Both the position numbers and the translations under genes were made by a program. From positions 1-18,209 of the forward strand of contig CABUZK010000038.1 in assembly GCA_902496115.1 (NCBI GenBank): a stretch of 18,209 nucleotides of DNA, written 5' to 3'. The notes beneath the pieces were generated by a model. That model saw only the letters and a list, made by a program, of their open reading frames with translations. It ran no database searches and had not been told where the DNA came from. Shown one piece after another: positions 7,691 to 15,161 of the stretch. The DNA comes from an uncultured Collinsella sp. GTDB taxonomy: Bacteria > Actinomycetota > Coriobacteriia > Coriobacteriales > Coriobacteriaceae. Position 1 is the first letter of the stretch. Each line of letters starts with the position of its first letter.

Positions 7691-10600
7691 ATGGAGAACA
7701 ACGCTAATAACTGCGATCTTCTCAATAAGGGCTTTGACCTTTTGCTCGAGGCCCTTGATCCTTATGTGATGCGCGAGCTTACCCAGGCATACGGCAATGA
7801 TTTTTGGCAAGTCGGTGTGCTCAACAAGCTCTACGACGACCAAAAGCGAAACCTGCCAGCATCGGGTGACTATGCCACTCTTGCCGACTCGCTCGATATT
7901 GCCTTGTGCTTGCTGCTCATTGACATCAACTGGCGCGATGTGTTTCGCCTTAGGTTGCCTCAGGATTGCAAGAACTACGTCATGGAGCTCAAGGGCGTTC
8001 GCAACAAGGTTGCGCATCGCGGTATGGGAGGTATCTCGGACAGCGACGCATGGCGTGCGCTCGATACCATGAGTCGTTTGGCTGAGCAGATTGATCAGGA
8101 TACCACGGCGCAACTCAACGCAATGCTTCGCGAGGTTCGCTATGGCAGCGCCGACGGCTCGACGGCAGTGACAACAAATGTTGATGCTGGCGTGGACGCC
8201 CCGGCACCTCGCAGGAAATCACTCGAGCAAACCAAGGCCGTTCGTGGCCTGCCTAGTTGGCGCGATGTCATGGAACCCCATATGGATGTTGCTGAGGGGC
8301 GCTATAGGAATGCCGAGTTTGCTGCCGACCTTGCCCAGGTGGCGCGCGGCAAGGGCGAGTTGGAGTACCGCGACCCGGTCGAATTTTTCAATCGAACGTA
8401 TGTGACCGAAGGCATGAAGGGCCTACTCGTGCAGTCACTGCGCCGCGTGAGCGGCCTCGACGGCGAGCCCGTCATCCAGCTCAAGACGGCCTTCGGCGGC
8501 GGCAAGACGCACAGCATGCTCGCTCTCTATCACATGATGCGCAGCCGCTCCCGCGTGGGGCAGATTGCCAACCTCGCGCCCGTGCTCGAGGAGGCGGGCG
8601 TTGCCGAAGTCCCTGAGGTGCATGTTGCTGTGCTCGTGGGCACCTCTATCAATCCGGCAAAAGCCATGCGCCCGGCTACTATGCCCGGCATCATGGTCAA
8701 CACGCTTTGGGGTCATATGGCATACCAGCTTGCAGAATCCGCTGGCAGGCCCGAGCTCTACGACTATGTGAAAGATGCTGATAAGAAGGGCGTCTCGCCG
8801 GGATCCGCTGCTCTGACTGAATTATTCGACGATTGCGGCTGCTGCCTTGTCCTTATGGACGAGCTCGTTGCCTATGCCAAGAAGATTTATGGCGTCGATG
8901 GACTTAACGCCGGCAGCTTCGACAACTTCATCACCTTTATTCAGGAGCTCACTGAAGCGGCACGCGCTTCGAAGCGCAGCCTGGTCGTAGCCTCTATTCC
9001 CGAATCTGACAACGAGATCGGTGGCGAGGCGGGCCAGCGAGCTCTGGAGCAAATTGAGCATACTTTTGGGCGCATGGAGGCTATTTGGAAGCCCGTGGCG
9101 GCAAACGAAGGATTCGAGGTTGTGCGCCGCAGGCTTTTCCTTGACTGCAAGGATGATGCCGCTCGCGATGAAGTGTGCGCGACATTTAGCAAGATGTACA
9201 ACGAAAATACTGCGGACTTCCCGGTGGAGTCACGCGAGCTTGAATACCGCGATCGCATGGTTTCCTGCTATCCGATTCACCCTGAAGTGTTCGACCGTCT
9301 CTACGAGGACTGGGCAACGCTCGAAAAGTTTCAACGTACCCGTGGCGTGCTGCGTCTGATGGCTTCGGTCATTCACGAGCTGTGGATGAACCAGGATCCT
9401 TCGCCGATGATTATGCCGGGGTCGTTCCCCCTTGATGTGCCCGGCGTGCGCGATGAGCTCACGCGCTATCTTGATGACAACTGGAATGCAGTCGTTGATT
9501 CCGAGATCGACGGCAAGCAGTCCGTTCCGTATCGCAATGACGGCAACAACACTCGTTACGGCAATCTTTTGGCTTCGCGTCGCGTCGCACGTACCATCAT
9601 GCTCGGCAGCGCTCCCGACGTGGGCGGTCAATCCGTCCGCGGTATCGAGCGCGCGCATATTCGCTTGGGCACGGTTCAGCCTGGCGAGAACATCTCCGTA
9701 TTCAACGATGCCCTGGGCACGCTGCAGACATCTTCGTCTTTCCTGTATAGCGACGTCAACGGGAACCGTTTTTGGTACGATACGCGCCCCACGTTGCGCA
9801 AAGTTGCCGATGACCGCGCTCAGCAGGTTAAGGACTCCGAAGCGCTCTATGAAGTCGAGAGTCGCCTAAAGAGGCTGCGCAAGGTTGATCCCTTCTCAGG
9901 CATTCATGTATGTCCCGCAAGCTCGCTTGACGTTCCGGATGACCAGACGCTGCGCCTGGTGGTGCTGACGCCGTCTGCCAATCACCGTGGAAAAACGGCC
10001 GATTCCGCGGCACTCACCTTGGCATCAGAGATACTCTCAAATCGCGGCACGTCTCCGCGTACGTACAAGAATATGGTTGTGTTCGCCGCTGCGGATGCAT
10101 CTTACTATGCACAGCTCCTAAGTGCGGCGAAACAATACCTTGCTTGGGATTCCATCAAGAAAGATCGCGAATCACTGAACCTTGACGTGGCACAGACGCG
10201 CGAGACTGACCAGAGTGTGAGACGTGCCGACGAATCGCTCGAGCTGAAGATCCAGGAGGCCTATAGCTGGCTTATTTATCCGCGTGTTGACCTTTTCAGC
10301 GGCTCGATGGATATCGTTTGGGAAGCGGAACACGTTGAGGGCGGCGGCGAAAATATCGTTGCCAAGATGGCGCGCAAGCTTGTTTCCGATGAGGCGGCCA
10401 TCAAGACCTGGGCGCCCGCCCTGCTTAAGATGGAGCTCGATCGAGTGCTCTGGAAGGAAGCGGACCACATCCAGATTAAGCGTCTGTGGGAGTTCCTGTG
10501 CTCTTATTGCTATCTTCCCAGGCTGTCGTGCTATGGCGTGCTCGAGGACGCGATTCAAAGGGGCCTGGGCTCAAAGGAATACTTTGGCCTTGCTGCAGGC

Positions 10601-11104
10601 TTCTCAGACGATCGCTATATGGAGCTGACGCTTGGTGAGCAGAAGACTTTTATCAACGAGAGTGACCTGCTGGTGAAGCCGACTGTGGCAACAAAGCAGA
10701 TTGAAGAGGAAGAGGCTGCTGCTCGCGTTGCGGCTGCGGAGGCCGCGCAGAGCTCCGATGGCGGCGGGCATGGAATTGCGTTTGGTCCTACGACGAGCGA
10801 GACGGTGACGGACGGAACTGGCAGGACCACGGTTGTCGACACGACGCCAGTGGTGGTGCAGCCCGCGAGGCAAAAGACATCCTTCCATATGATGGCAAAG
10901 CTCGACAACACTCGTGTCAATCGCAACATCCAGACCATCATGGACGAAGTGGTGAGCCAGCTAAACATGCTGGGCGGTGCCGACGTACAGCTTTCGTTTA
11001 GCGTCTCCGCTCATGTCGAAGACGGAATTCCCGTGCAGACAGTTCGGGCAATAAGCGAGAACTGCTCCACGTTGGGCATCAGCGACTATAGGTTTGGGGA
11101 GTAA
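7691..11104 (+). CDS. DUF499 P-loop ATPase with N-terminal Swt1/HEPN-like domain (Hma-like ATPase)
   Basis: This 1137-residue protein is the third member of the defence operon. Residues 1-115 look like a Swt1-type HEPN domain, ending in R104-NKVA-H109, the R-x4-H signature of many HEPN ribonucleases. The P-loop AFGGGKTH (K272, T273) and the Walker B strand VLMDELVAY (D390, E391) identify the DUF499 ATPase core. A low-complexity Glu/Ala stretch near residues 1000-1020 is followed by a C-terminal domain starting around SFHMMAKLDNTRVN. The start has an AGGAG site 7 bases upstream, and the gene begins 18 bases after the methylase stop, so it is cotranscribed. DUF499 proteins are regularly found beside DUF1156 methylases and SNF2 helicases. 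Its biochemical role (sensor, loader or effector) is not established from sequence. HEPN catalytic activity is inference. Confidence 0.87.
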   Translation: MENNANNCDLLNKGFDLLLEALDPYVMRELTQAYGNDFWQVGVLNKLYDDQKRNLPASGDYATLADSLDIALCLLLIDINWRDVFRLRLPQDCKNYVMELKGVRNKVAHRGMGGISDSDAWRALDTMSRLAEQIDQDTTAQLNAMLREVRYGSADGSTAVTTNVDAGVDAPAPRRKSLEQTKAVRGLPSWRDVMEPHMDVAEGRYRNAEFAADLAQVARGKGELEYRDPVEFFNRTYVTEGMKGLLVQSLRRVSGLDGEPVIQLKTAFGGGKTHSMLALYHMMRSRSRVGQIANLAPVLEEAGVAEVPEVHVAVLVGTSINPAKAMRPATMPGIMVNTLWGHMAYQLAESAGRPELYDYVKDADKKGVSPGSAALTELFDDCGCCLVLMDELVAYAKKIYGVDGLNAGSFDNFITFIQELTEAARASKRSLVVASIPESDNEIGGEAGQRALEQIEHTFGRMEAIWKPVAANEGFEVVRRRLFLDCKDDAARDEVCATFSKMYNENTADFPVESRELEYRDRMVSCYPIHPEVFDRLYEDWATLEKFQRTRGVLRLMASVIHELWMNQDPSPMIMPGSFPLDVPGVRDELTRYLDDNWNAVVDSEIDGKQSVPYRNDGNNTRYGNLLASRRVARTIMLGSAPDVGGQSVRGIERAHIRLGTVQPGENISVFNDALGTLQTSSSFLYSDVNGNRFWYDTRPTLRKVADDRAQQVKDSEALYEVESRLKRLRKVDPFSGIHVCPASSLDVPDDQTLRLVVLTPSANHRGKTADSAALTLASEILSNRGTSPRTYKNMVVFAAADASYYAQLLSAAKQYLAWDSIKKDRESLNLDVAQTRETDQSVRRADESLELKIQEAYSWLIYPRVDLFSGSMDIVWEAEHVEGGGENIVAKMARKLVSDEAAIKTWAPALLKMELDRVLWKEADHIQIKRLWEFLCSYCYLPRLSCYGVLEDAIQRGLGSKEYFGLAAGFSDDRYMELTLGEQKTFINESDLLVKPTVATKQIEEEEAAARVAAAEAAQSSDGGGHGIAFGPTTSETVTDGTGRTTVVDTTPVVVQPARQKTSFHMMAKLDNTRVNRNIQTIMDEVVSQLNMLGGADVQLSFSVSAHVEDGIPVQTVRAISENCSTLGISDYRFGE

Positions 11105-11125
11105 GAACGCTGACAGAGAATAAGA

Positions 11126-11162
11126 CTGCCCCATCATTCCGCTACTCGAAATGATGGGGCAG
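11126..11162. terminator. 13-bp stem hairpin after the defence operon
   Basis: CTGCCCCATCATT (11126-11138) pairs perfectly with AATGATGGGGCAG (11150-11162) around an 11-base loop, starting 22 bases after the ATPase stop codon. No T-run follows on the plus strand, and only a poor T-rich stretch follows on the minus strand. It is a strong RNA end or stability structure, perhaps a bidirectional terminator between the converging ATPase gene and the 11253-11675 gene. The weak U-tract lowers confidence in intrinsic termination. Confidence 0.55.
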
Positions 11163-11252
11163 GATGTGGCATGGCTGGCTATTCAACGGGCGCTAAATAA
11201 AGTGCTCTGCCGCGCAACGGCCGCACGTTACCATGGCGTCGCCTGCGTCCGC

Positions 11253-11675
11253 TTACACCCTCGCAATCCCGCGCGCGGCACTCAACAGCTCATACTCCCT
11301 CTGGCTCCACTGGTGCAGCTCGGCCGCGCGCACGGCGTCGCGGCACAGGTCCAGGAACACCTCGGCGCCCTCGTAGAAGCACTCGCGTGCAAAGGCGTCG
11401 GATCCATCCGCAACGCACGTGCCGTCGGCAAAGAGCTTCCAGCTGGACGGCTCACGCGAGTCGTCTCCGAGCAGCTTGATCTGCAGTACGTGCGGATTGC
11501 CGGCAGCGCAGAGCTCTTCCTCGAGCACCTGCGCCGTAAAGCGCATCTGGTGGGAGAGACTGCTCTTGACCATGGCCGAGGCATAGCCGCTCGGCTCGTC
11601 CAAAAGATGCATTCGTTTTGGCTTGGCTGCCAGGTTGTGGAAGTTGCGCTCACTGCGCTCGGAGAAATTGTCCAT
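11253..11675 (-). CDS. Unrecognised 140-aa soluble protein
   Basis: I do not recognise a family. The start MDNFSERSERNFHNLAAKPK at 11675 is chosen because AAGGAG lies about 5 bases upstream. The frame continues open to 11948, but the extra residues look like read-through of the intergenic repeats. The product is charged, has no signal peptide or membrane segment, and is probably mostly helical in the C-terminal half (ARECFYEGAEVFLDLCRDAV and a HQWSQREYELL stretch). A WKLFADGTCVADG segment near the middle may be a beta hairpin. It is oriented toward the defence operon and divergent from the DUF4143 ATPase gene. Nothing in the sequence ties it functionally to either. It is probably a lineage-specific housekeeping or accessory protein. 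Confidence 0.65.
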   Translation of the reverse strand: MDNFSERSERNFHNLAAKPKRMHLLDEPSGYASAMVKSSLSHQMRFTAQVLEEELCAAGNPHVLQIKLLGDDSREPSSWKLFADGTCVADGSDAFARECFYEGAEVFLDLCRDAVRAAELHQWSQREYELLSAARGIARV

Positions 11676-11822
11676 ACGGACTCCTTTCATCGATGTTGGC
11701 AGGGCCACCGTGCCTCTTGGCCGGTTGGCGTCGGGATCGTGGAGCCAACTCTCTACCCCGACTCTGGATAAAACGCGCCCGCTCCTTGCGGACACGATGG
11801 AGTCTATCAGCACGCGCGGACA

Positions 11823-11870
11823 AAAATCAAGCGCCGCCTGCGAAATGACGCGCGGGCAGCGCTTGATTTT
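11823..11870. terminator. 12-bp inverted repeat with A/T-tract ends
   Basis: AAAATCAAGCGC (11823-11834) and GCGCTTGATTTT (11859-11870) are perfect inverted arms around a 24-base GC-rich middle. The outer A/T tracts would give a run of U on either strand, as in a bidirectional intrinsic terminator. It sits between two divergent genes, where a terminator is unexpected. It may instead block read-through in both directions, or be a leftover of an earlier gene arrangement. Confidence 0.4.
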
Positions 11871-11895
11871 GCCAGCTGCTGCTAGGCTTAAATCA

Positions 11896-12010
11896 GGAAA
11901 AGTGTCGAAATCGCCCATGTAAAAGTCCGGAAAAATGTCGTAATGCACACTTTAAAACCTCGGAAAAGTGTCGAAATGGGCACCTAACAACCACGGAAAA
12001 GTGTATTCTA
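11896..12010 (+). repeat. Four direct repeats with exact 33-bp period upstream of the DUF4143 ATPase
   Basis: The core GGAAAAGTGTCGAAAT starts at 11896 and 11962 (identical copies). A copy at 11929 has two differences. A fourth, at 11995, keeps only GGAAAAGTGT. All four start positions are exactly 33 bases apart, about three helical turns, so a bound protein would stack on one face of the DNA. The core is not palindromic and all copies point toward the ATPase gene, whose start codon is 34 bases beyond the fourth core. The array most likely is a multi-site operator. The spacing and identity are seen directly. The role is inference. Confidence 0.7.
12004..12009 (+). promoter_or_regulatory. Possible -10 element of the DUF4143 ATPase gene
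   Basis: TATTCT matches four of six positions of the sigma-70 -10 consensus and lies 35 bases before the ATG. It sits at the edge of the degenerate fourth repeat. No good -35 element lies 17 bases upstream (CACCTA at 11981-11986), which would fit a promoter that needs a protein bound at the repeats. This is weak evidence. Confidence 0.25.
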
Positions 12011-12043
12011 GTACTAAAACAGCACGTAATAAGGGGTACGCTT

Positions 12044-13366
12044 ATGCTACAGAGAAAAGCGAAAGCACAATTTGAATCTTGGCTTGCCTCGTCGCCTAAC
12101 AAGGCTCTTTTGGTCAAGGGTGCCCGACAGGTGGGAAAGTCATATCTGGTCAACGAGTTCGCACGTGAATCGTTCGAAAACGTCGTGACGTTCGACCTTA
12201 TCGCCGATGCGTCCGTGCGCGATTCATTTTTGGCGGCAAAAAGCGCGGACGACCTTCTTATGCGCATGTCTATCGCTGCGACGCAGCCGATGGTTGCCAA
12301 CAAAACCGTCGTGGTTATCGACGAGGTGCAGCGATGCCCCAATGTGGTGACGTTTATCAAATACTTGGTCCAGCGCGGCGACTTTCGATACATCCTTACC
12401 GGATCGCTCCTTGGCGTTGAGCTCGAGGGCATCGACTCGCTGCCGGTGGGGTATGTCGAGCAGGTCCAGATGTACCCGCTCGACTTTGAGGAGTTTTGCT
12501 GGGCAAATGGCGTTGGTGCCAGCGTGTTTGACATGCTCAGGGGCTGTTTAAAGGATGAGGGGGAGCTCCCTGGCTTCCTGTATGACCGCTTGCTCGATCT
12601 GTTCCATCAGTATGTGGTGGTGGGAGGCATGCCCGACGCGGTCAATTCCTTCTTGGCGACGCGCAACGTCGACGAGGTTCGGAACATCCATCGCGATCTT
12701 CACGCCCTGTATCGCGATGACATCGCAAAGTACGCTCCGCCCGAGCTACGCTTGGTTATTCGAGATATCTATGATTTGATTCCCAGCGAGGCCCGCTCCA
12801 AAAACAAGCGATTCAAACTGTCATCGATTAACGGTGTCAAACGTTTTTCGCAGGTGACAGATCATTTTCTCTGGCTATCGGAGGCGGGTGTCGCGCTTCC
12901 CGTGTATAACGTAACGGCGCCCGTGGCACCCCTTTTATTGGGGGAGCAACGAAATCTGTTTAAGCTGTTTTACTTGGACACCGGAATGCTCATGTCGTCG
13001 TATTCCAAGAAGGTTGCCCAAGGGGTATTTGATGGCGAGGCAGAAGACGCCTTTGGCATGAACATGGGAGCGGCGTTTGAGGGCTTTGTTGCCCAGGAGC
13101 TCAAAGCCCATGGATTCAGATTGCGCTACTTTACATCGAAAAAGGTTGGCGAGCTCGATTTTGTCGAGGAGACGCTCGATGGGGAAGTGCTTGCCATCGA
13201 GGTCAAGTCGGGCAAGAGCTTTAGGTCCCATGCGGCGCTCGACAACGCGCTCGTGACGAAGGGTTACGGAATCGACCGTGCTCTGGTGCTTGCTGAGTGC
13301 AACCTGCACCGCGATGGAGAGGTGTTGTATCTGCCCATCTTTATGGCGGGCCTCTTGGAGCCGTAA
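12044..13366 (+). CDS. AAA_14 / DUF4143 family ATPase
   Basis: This 440-residue P-loop ATPase has Walker A GARQVGKS (residues 26-33) and Walker B VVVIDEVQ (D93, E94). The N-terminal half is the AAA_14 domain and the C-terminal half is DUF4143. Near the end, E370-L-D372 and E386-V-K388 form a PD-(D/E)xK-like pattern, as often seen in DUF4143 proteins, so a DNA-binding or nuclease fold is possible. The biological role of the family is not known. Many bacteria carry several copies, often as single accessory genes. AAGGGG lies 7 bases before the ATG. The gene stands alone and is preceded by a 33-bp periodic repeat array that probably controls it. A hairpin overlaps its stop codon. The length is usual for the family and no key residue is missing. 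Confidence 0.88.
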   Translation: MLQRKAKAQFESWLASSPNKALLVKGARQVGKSYLVNEFARESFENVVTFDLIADASVRDSFLAAKSADDLLMRMSIAATQPMVANKTVVVIDEVQRCPNVVTFIKYLVQRGDFRYILTGSLLGVELEGIDSLPVGYVEQVQMYPLDFEEFCWANGVGASVFDMLRGCLKDEGELPGFLYDRLLDLFHQYVVVGGMPDAVNSFLATRNVDEVRNIHRDLHALYRDDIAKYAPPELRLVIRDIYDLIPSEARSKNKRFKLSSINGVKRFSQVTDHFLWLSEAGVALPVYNVTAPVAPLLLGEQRNLFKLFYLDTGMLMSSYSKKVAQGVFDGEAEDAFGMNMGAAFEGFVAQELKAHGFRLRYFTSKKVGELDFVEETLDGEVLAIEVKSGKSFRSHAALDNALVTKGYGIDRALVLAECNLHRDGEVLYLPIFMAGLLEP

Positions 13367-13383
13367 CGCGTTGCCGGCTCTTT
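13358..13383 (+). terminator. Hairpin overlapping the stop of the DUF4143 ATPase gene
   Basis: GAGCCG (13358-13363) pairs with CGGCTC (13375-13380) around an 11-base loop that contains the TAA stop, and is followed by TTTC. The stem is short and the T-run minimal, so it may be a weak intrinsic terminator between two converging genes. Confidence 0.4.
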
Positions 13384-13403
13384 CAGCCCTCCTTTAACCT
13401 TCG

Positions 13404-14222
13404 CTACTCGTCTCCGTCGTTGGGGTCGCCCTTGAGGGTGTTGATGTCCAGGTACTGGTTGTCGTCCTCTTTTTGCTGCGTTGCCGATTCGGGCGCGGTG
13501 GGGCCACGGAACAGCTGGAATCCCTCAAACGCGATCACGCCGAGCAGAGCGATGATGATGGCGATAAAGACAACCTTTGCCGCTTGAGGAAACTCGGAGA
13601 AGTGCGGCGGCTCTTCCTCGGTGTAGTAGTCGGCAAAGCGCTCGTCGTCGGTGCCGTGGGTATACGACGATGCCGAGGCTGCCTTTACGCTCGCTTGGTT
13701 GTAATCGGGAGCGGGCGTGGCGGCAAACGGGTCGCGAGAATAGCTGCTCGACGTTTGGCCGTAATCCTCGGTTTCGATGCGGCCGGCGCGAGGCTGTTCG
13801 CTCGGGCGGTTGGCGTATGCTGCGGTGTTGTCGTATGCGGAGTCGCGTTCTTCGGCAGCCGCAAACAGGGGGTTTACCGGAATGTCGAGCGCCGGCATGC
13901 CGCCCGAAGTCTCGTCCAGATCTGCCGCGGCCCAGGAATCGAAGGCAAACTGGCGGGTTGCAAAGTCGTCGAGATCCGCAACGGGCGGTTCGGGCGCATT
14001 GTGCTGTGCCGCGGCGATAAACGATGCCGTCTCGGTAGGATCGCCTGTCGAAGGGGTTTTGCCGCCCATGAGTTCATCGGCGGTCCAAGGTCGGTCGCTC
14101 ATCACGTCGTCGAGGCTCAACGCAAACAGATCGTCTTCGCCCTCGTCAAACGCGTTTTTCGCATGCCTGGCGGTAGGCGCGGTGCCTCCGTGGCTGCTGC
14201 GTGATGCGTTGCTCGACCTCAT
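13404..14222 (-). CDS. Acidic 272-aa protein with one C-terminal membrane segment
   Basis: I recognise no named family. Residues 1-212 are polar, rich in Asp, Glu, Ala, Ser and Pro, and probably disordered. One hydrophobic segment at about 216-237 (VVFIAIIIALLGVIAFEGF) is followed by a 35-residue acidic tail ending DPNDGDE. There is no N-terminal signal peptide. The layout suggests a membrane protein whose long N-terminal part stays in the cytoplasm, possibly a scaffold or cell-envelope factor. The ATG at 14222 has AAAGGA about 9 bases upstream and a TATAAT-like element 35 bases upstream. A long plus-strand frame (13473-14204) lies opposite, but it is an antisense shadow with no recognisable product. 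The gene converges on the DUF4143 ATPase gene. Confidence 0.75.
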   Translation of the reverse strand: MRSSNASRSSHGGTAPTARHAKNAFDEGEDDLFALSLDDVMSDRPWTADELMGGKTPSTGDPTETASFIAAAQHNAPEPPVADLDDFATRQFAFDSWAAADLDETSGGMPALDIPVNPLFAAAEERDSAYDNTAAYANRPSEQPRAGRIETEDYGQTSSSYSRDPFAATPAPDYNQASVKAASASSYTHGTDDERFADYYTEEEPPHFSEFPQAAKVVFIAIIIALLGVIAFEGFQLFRGPTAPESATQQKEDDNQYLDINTLKGDPNDGDE

Positions 14223-14256
14223 CTTGTCCCATCCTTTCGAACTGTCTAGCCCTTCG

Positions 14257-14262
14257 ATTATA
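14257..14262 (-). promoter_or_regulatory. Possible -10 element (TATAAT) of the acidic membrane protein gene
   Basis: Read on the minus strand, a perfect TATAAT lies 35 bases upstream of the ATG at 14222. No good -35 stands at 16-18 bases; a GTGACA is present but only 12 bases away. The position is plausible for a promoter serving this single gene. Confidence 0.35.
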
Positions 14263-14342
14263 TGGAACTTGCCTTGTCACCGATGCCCGGATTCGCGCAT
14301 TCAAGAACTCGTACTAAGGGGAGGATGGTTCAGGCGGGTCGT

Positions 14343-14996
14343 TTACTTGTCGTCAGCCTCTGCCTTGGCCTCGTTGAGGTAGCTGTAGAAGCTGTACTTG
14401 GAGATGCCAAAGAACTCGCAGGCGCGCTCGCTCGATTTGGAGATAAGGAAGGCGCCGCGGCGGTCGAGGTATCCGATAGCGCGAATGCGCTCGTCCTTGG
14501 TCATGAGGGCCGCAGGCTTGCCCACGTACCGCTCGCACTCGCGCAGCAGATCATCGAGCAGGTCGCCGATGTTTTTGGTGATGGGATCGGGCTCGGTGTA
14601 TCCCTTGTCGCCCGTGCCGGTGAGCGCATCGAGCGAACGCTCAAATGCCTTCATGAGCGTGATGTCAAAGTTGATGCCCATAATGCCGACGGGGTTGCCA
14701 GCGTCGTCGCGAATGAAGATGGTCGACGATTTGAGCAGCTTGCCATCGGCGGTCTTGGTGAGGTACGGCGCGCGGTCGTGGACCTCGGCGGCATCCTCGT
14801 GCATGGACTCGAGCACGATGTGGCTGGGACCGTCGCCCAGTTTGCGTCCGCTGACGTGGCCGTTTTCAATCGCCACGATAGAGTGGTCCATGTCCTCGGT
14901 CTCCAGATCGTGGACGACGATTTCACAGTTGGGACCAAATTGGAGCGCCAGACTGTGTGCAAGACGCTTGTAAAACTCAATCTGTGCGGGGGTCAT
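14343..14996 (-). CDS. YheO/DauR-type transcriptional regulator (PAS_6 plus HTH_22)
   Basis: This 217-residue DNA-binding regulator has an N-terminal YheO-like PAS domain (about residues 1-115: FGPNCEIVVHDLE, then IFIRDDAGNPVGIMGINFD). It also has a C-terminal DauR-like helix-turn-helix (about 150-210: RGAFLISKSSERACEFFGIS, then KYSFYSYLNEA). The PAS domain probably senses a small ligand in the cytoplasm. I chose ATG 14996 because AGGAAGG lies 5 bases upstream and the PAS domain starts here. An upstream in-frame ATG at 15047 would add 17 residues (MWHLWHSEP...) that fall in probable promoter DNA. The gene is divergent from the mocA-like gene, so it is a likely local regulator of the selenium/molybdenum cofactor genes, or of purine-related use. 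This is inferred from position only. Confidence 0.85.
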   Translation of the reverse strand: MTPAQIEFYKRLAHSLALQFGPNCEIVVHDLETEDMDHSIVAIENGHVSGRKLGDGPSHIVLESMHEDAAEVHDRAPYLTKTADGKLLKSSTIFIRDDAGNPVGIMGINFDITLMKAFERSLDALTGTGDKGYTEPDPITKNIGDLLDDLLRECERYVGKPAALMTKDERIRAIGYLDRRGAFLISKSSERACEFFGISKYSFYSYLNEAKAEADDK

Positions 14997-15030
14997 GGGT
15001 GCCTTCCTAAAAATTTGTTTGGGCTCACTG

Positions 15031-15046
15031 TGCCACAAATGCCACA
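15031..15046. promoter_or_regulatory. Direct repeat TGCCACA x2 in the divergent spacer
   Basis: TGCCACA occurs at 15031-15037 and 15040-15046, a period of 9 bases, 35 bases upstream of the regulator's start codon. It lies in the 165-base divergent region between the YheO-type regulator and the mocA-like gene. It could be an operator for autoregulation. Two short copies are weak evidence. Confidence 0.25.
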
Positions 15047-15161
15047 TGGTCGCAAATAACGAAAGCGTCGCTGCGCCATAAGACCGCCAACGGCCAGGAC
15101 ACCATCTTTATGCACCCGTGGCGCGAGTTATGGGTACGATGGCTTCAGGGGAGGTATCACC

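Larger units (their letters stand above)
11676..12043. other. 368-base divergent spacer with repeats, no gene
   Basis: This spacer separates the minus-strand 140-aa gene from the plus-strand DUF4143 ATPase gene. I see no convincing gene. It contains a 12-bp inverted repeat (11823-11870) and an array of four direct repeats (11896-12010), listed separately. It is AT-rich near the array compared with its neighbours. Minus-strand frames crossing it encode only repetitive FRHFS-like peptides without a ribosome site. Confidence 0.6.

Noticed and set aside
1344..11104. DISARM or BREX system
   Set aside because: The helicase resembles DrmD, but DrmA, DrmB and DrmC are missing. PglZ, BrxL and other BREX markers are also missing.
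11676..11948. N-terminal extension of the 140-aa protein gene
   Set aside because: The extension crosses the inverted repeat and part of the repeat array. The strong AAGGAG site sits before ATG 11675.
11896..12010. CRISPR array
   Set aside because: There are only four repeats and the cores degenerate. The between-core segments are short (17 bases), and no cas gene is near.
11893..12534. Minus-strand frame encoding FRHFS-type repeats
   Set aside because: The periodic peptide arises because 33 is divisible by three. Most of the frame is antisense to the DUF4143 ATPase gene.
13473..14204. 243-codon plus-strand frame
   Set aside because: It is antisense to the acidic membrane protein gene, which has a better ribosome site, a -10 element and a clear membrane segment.
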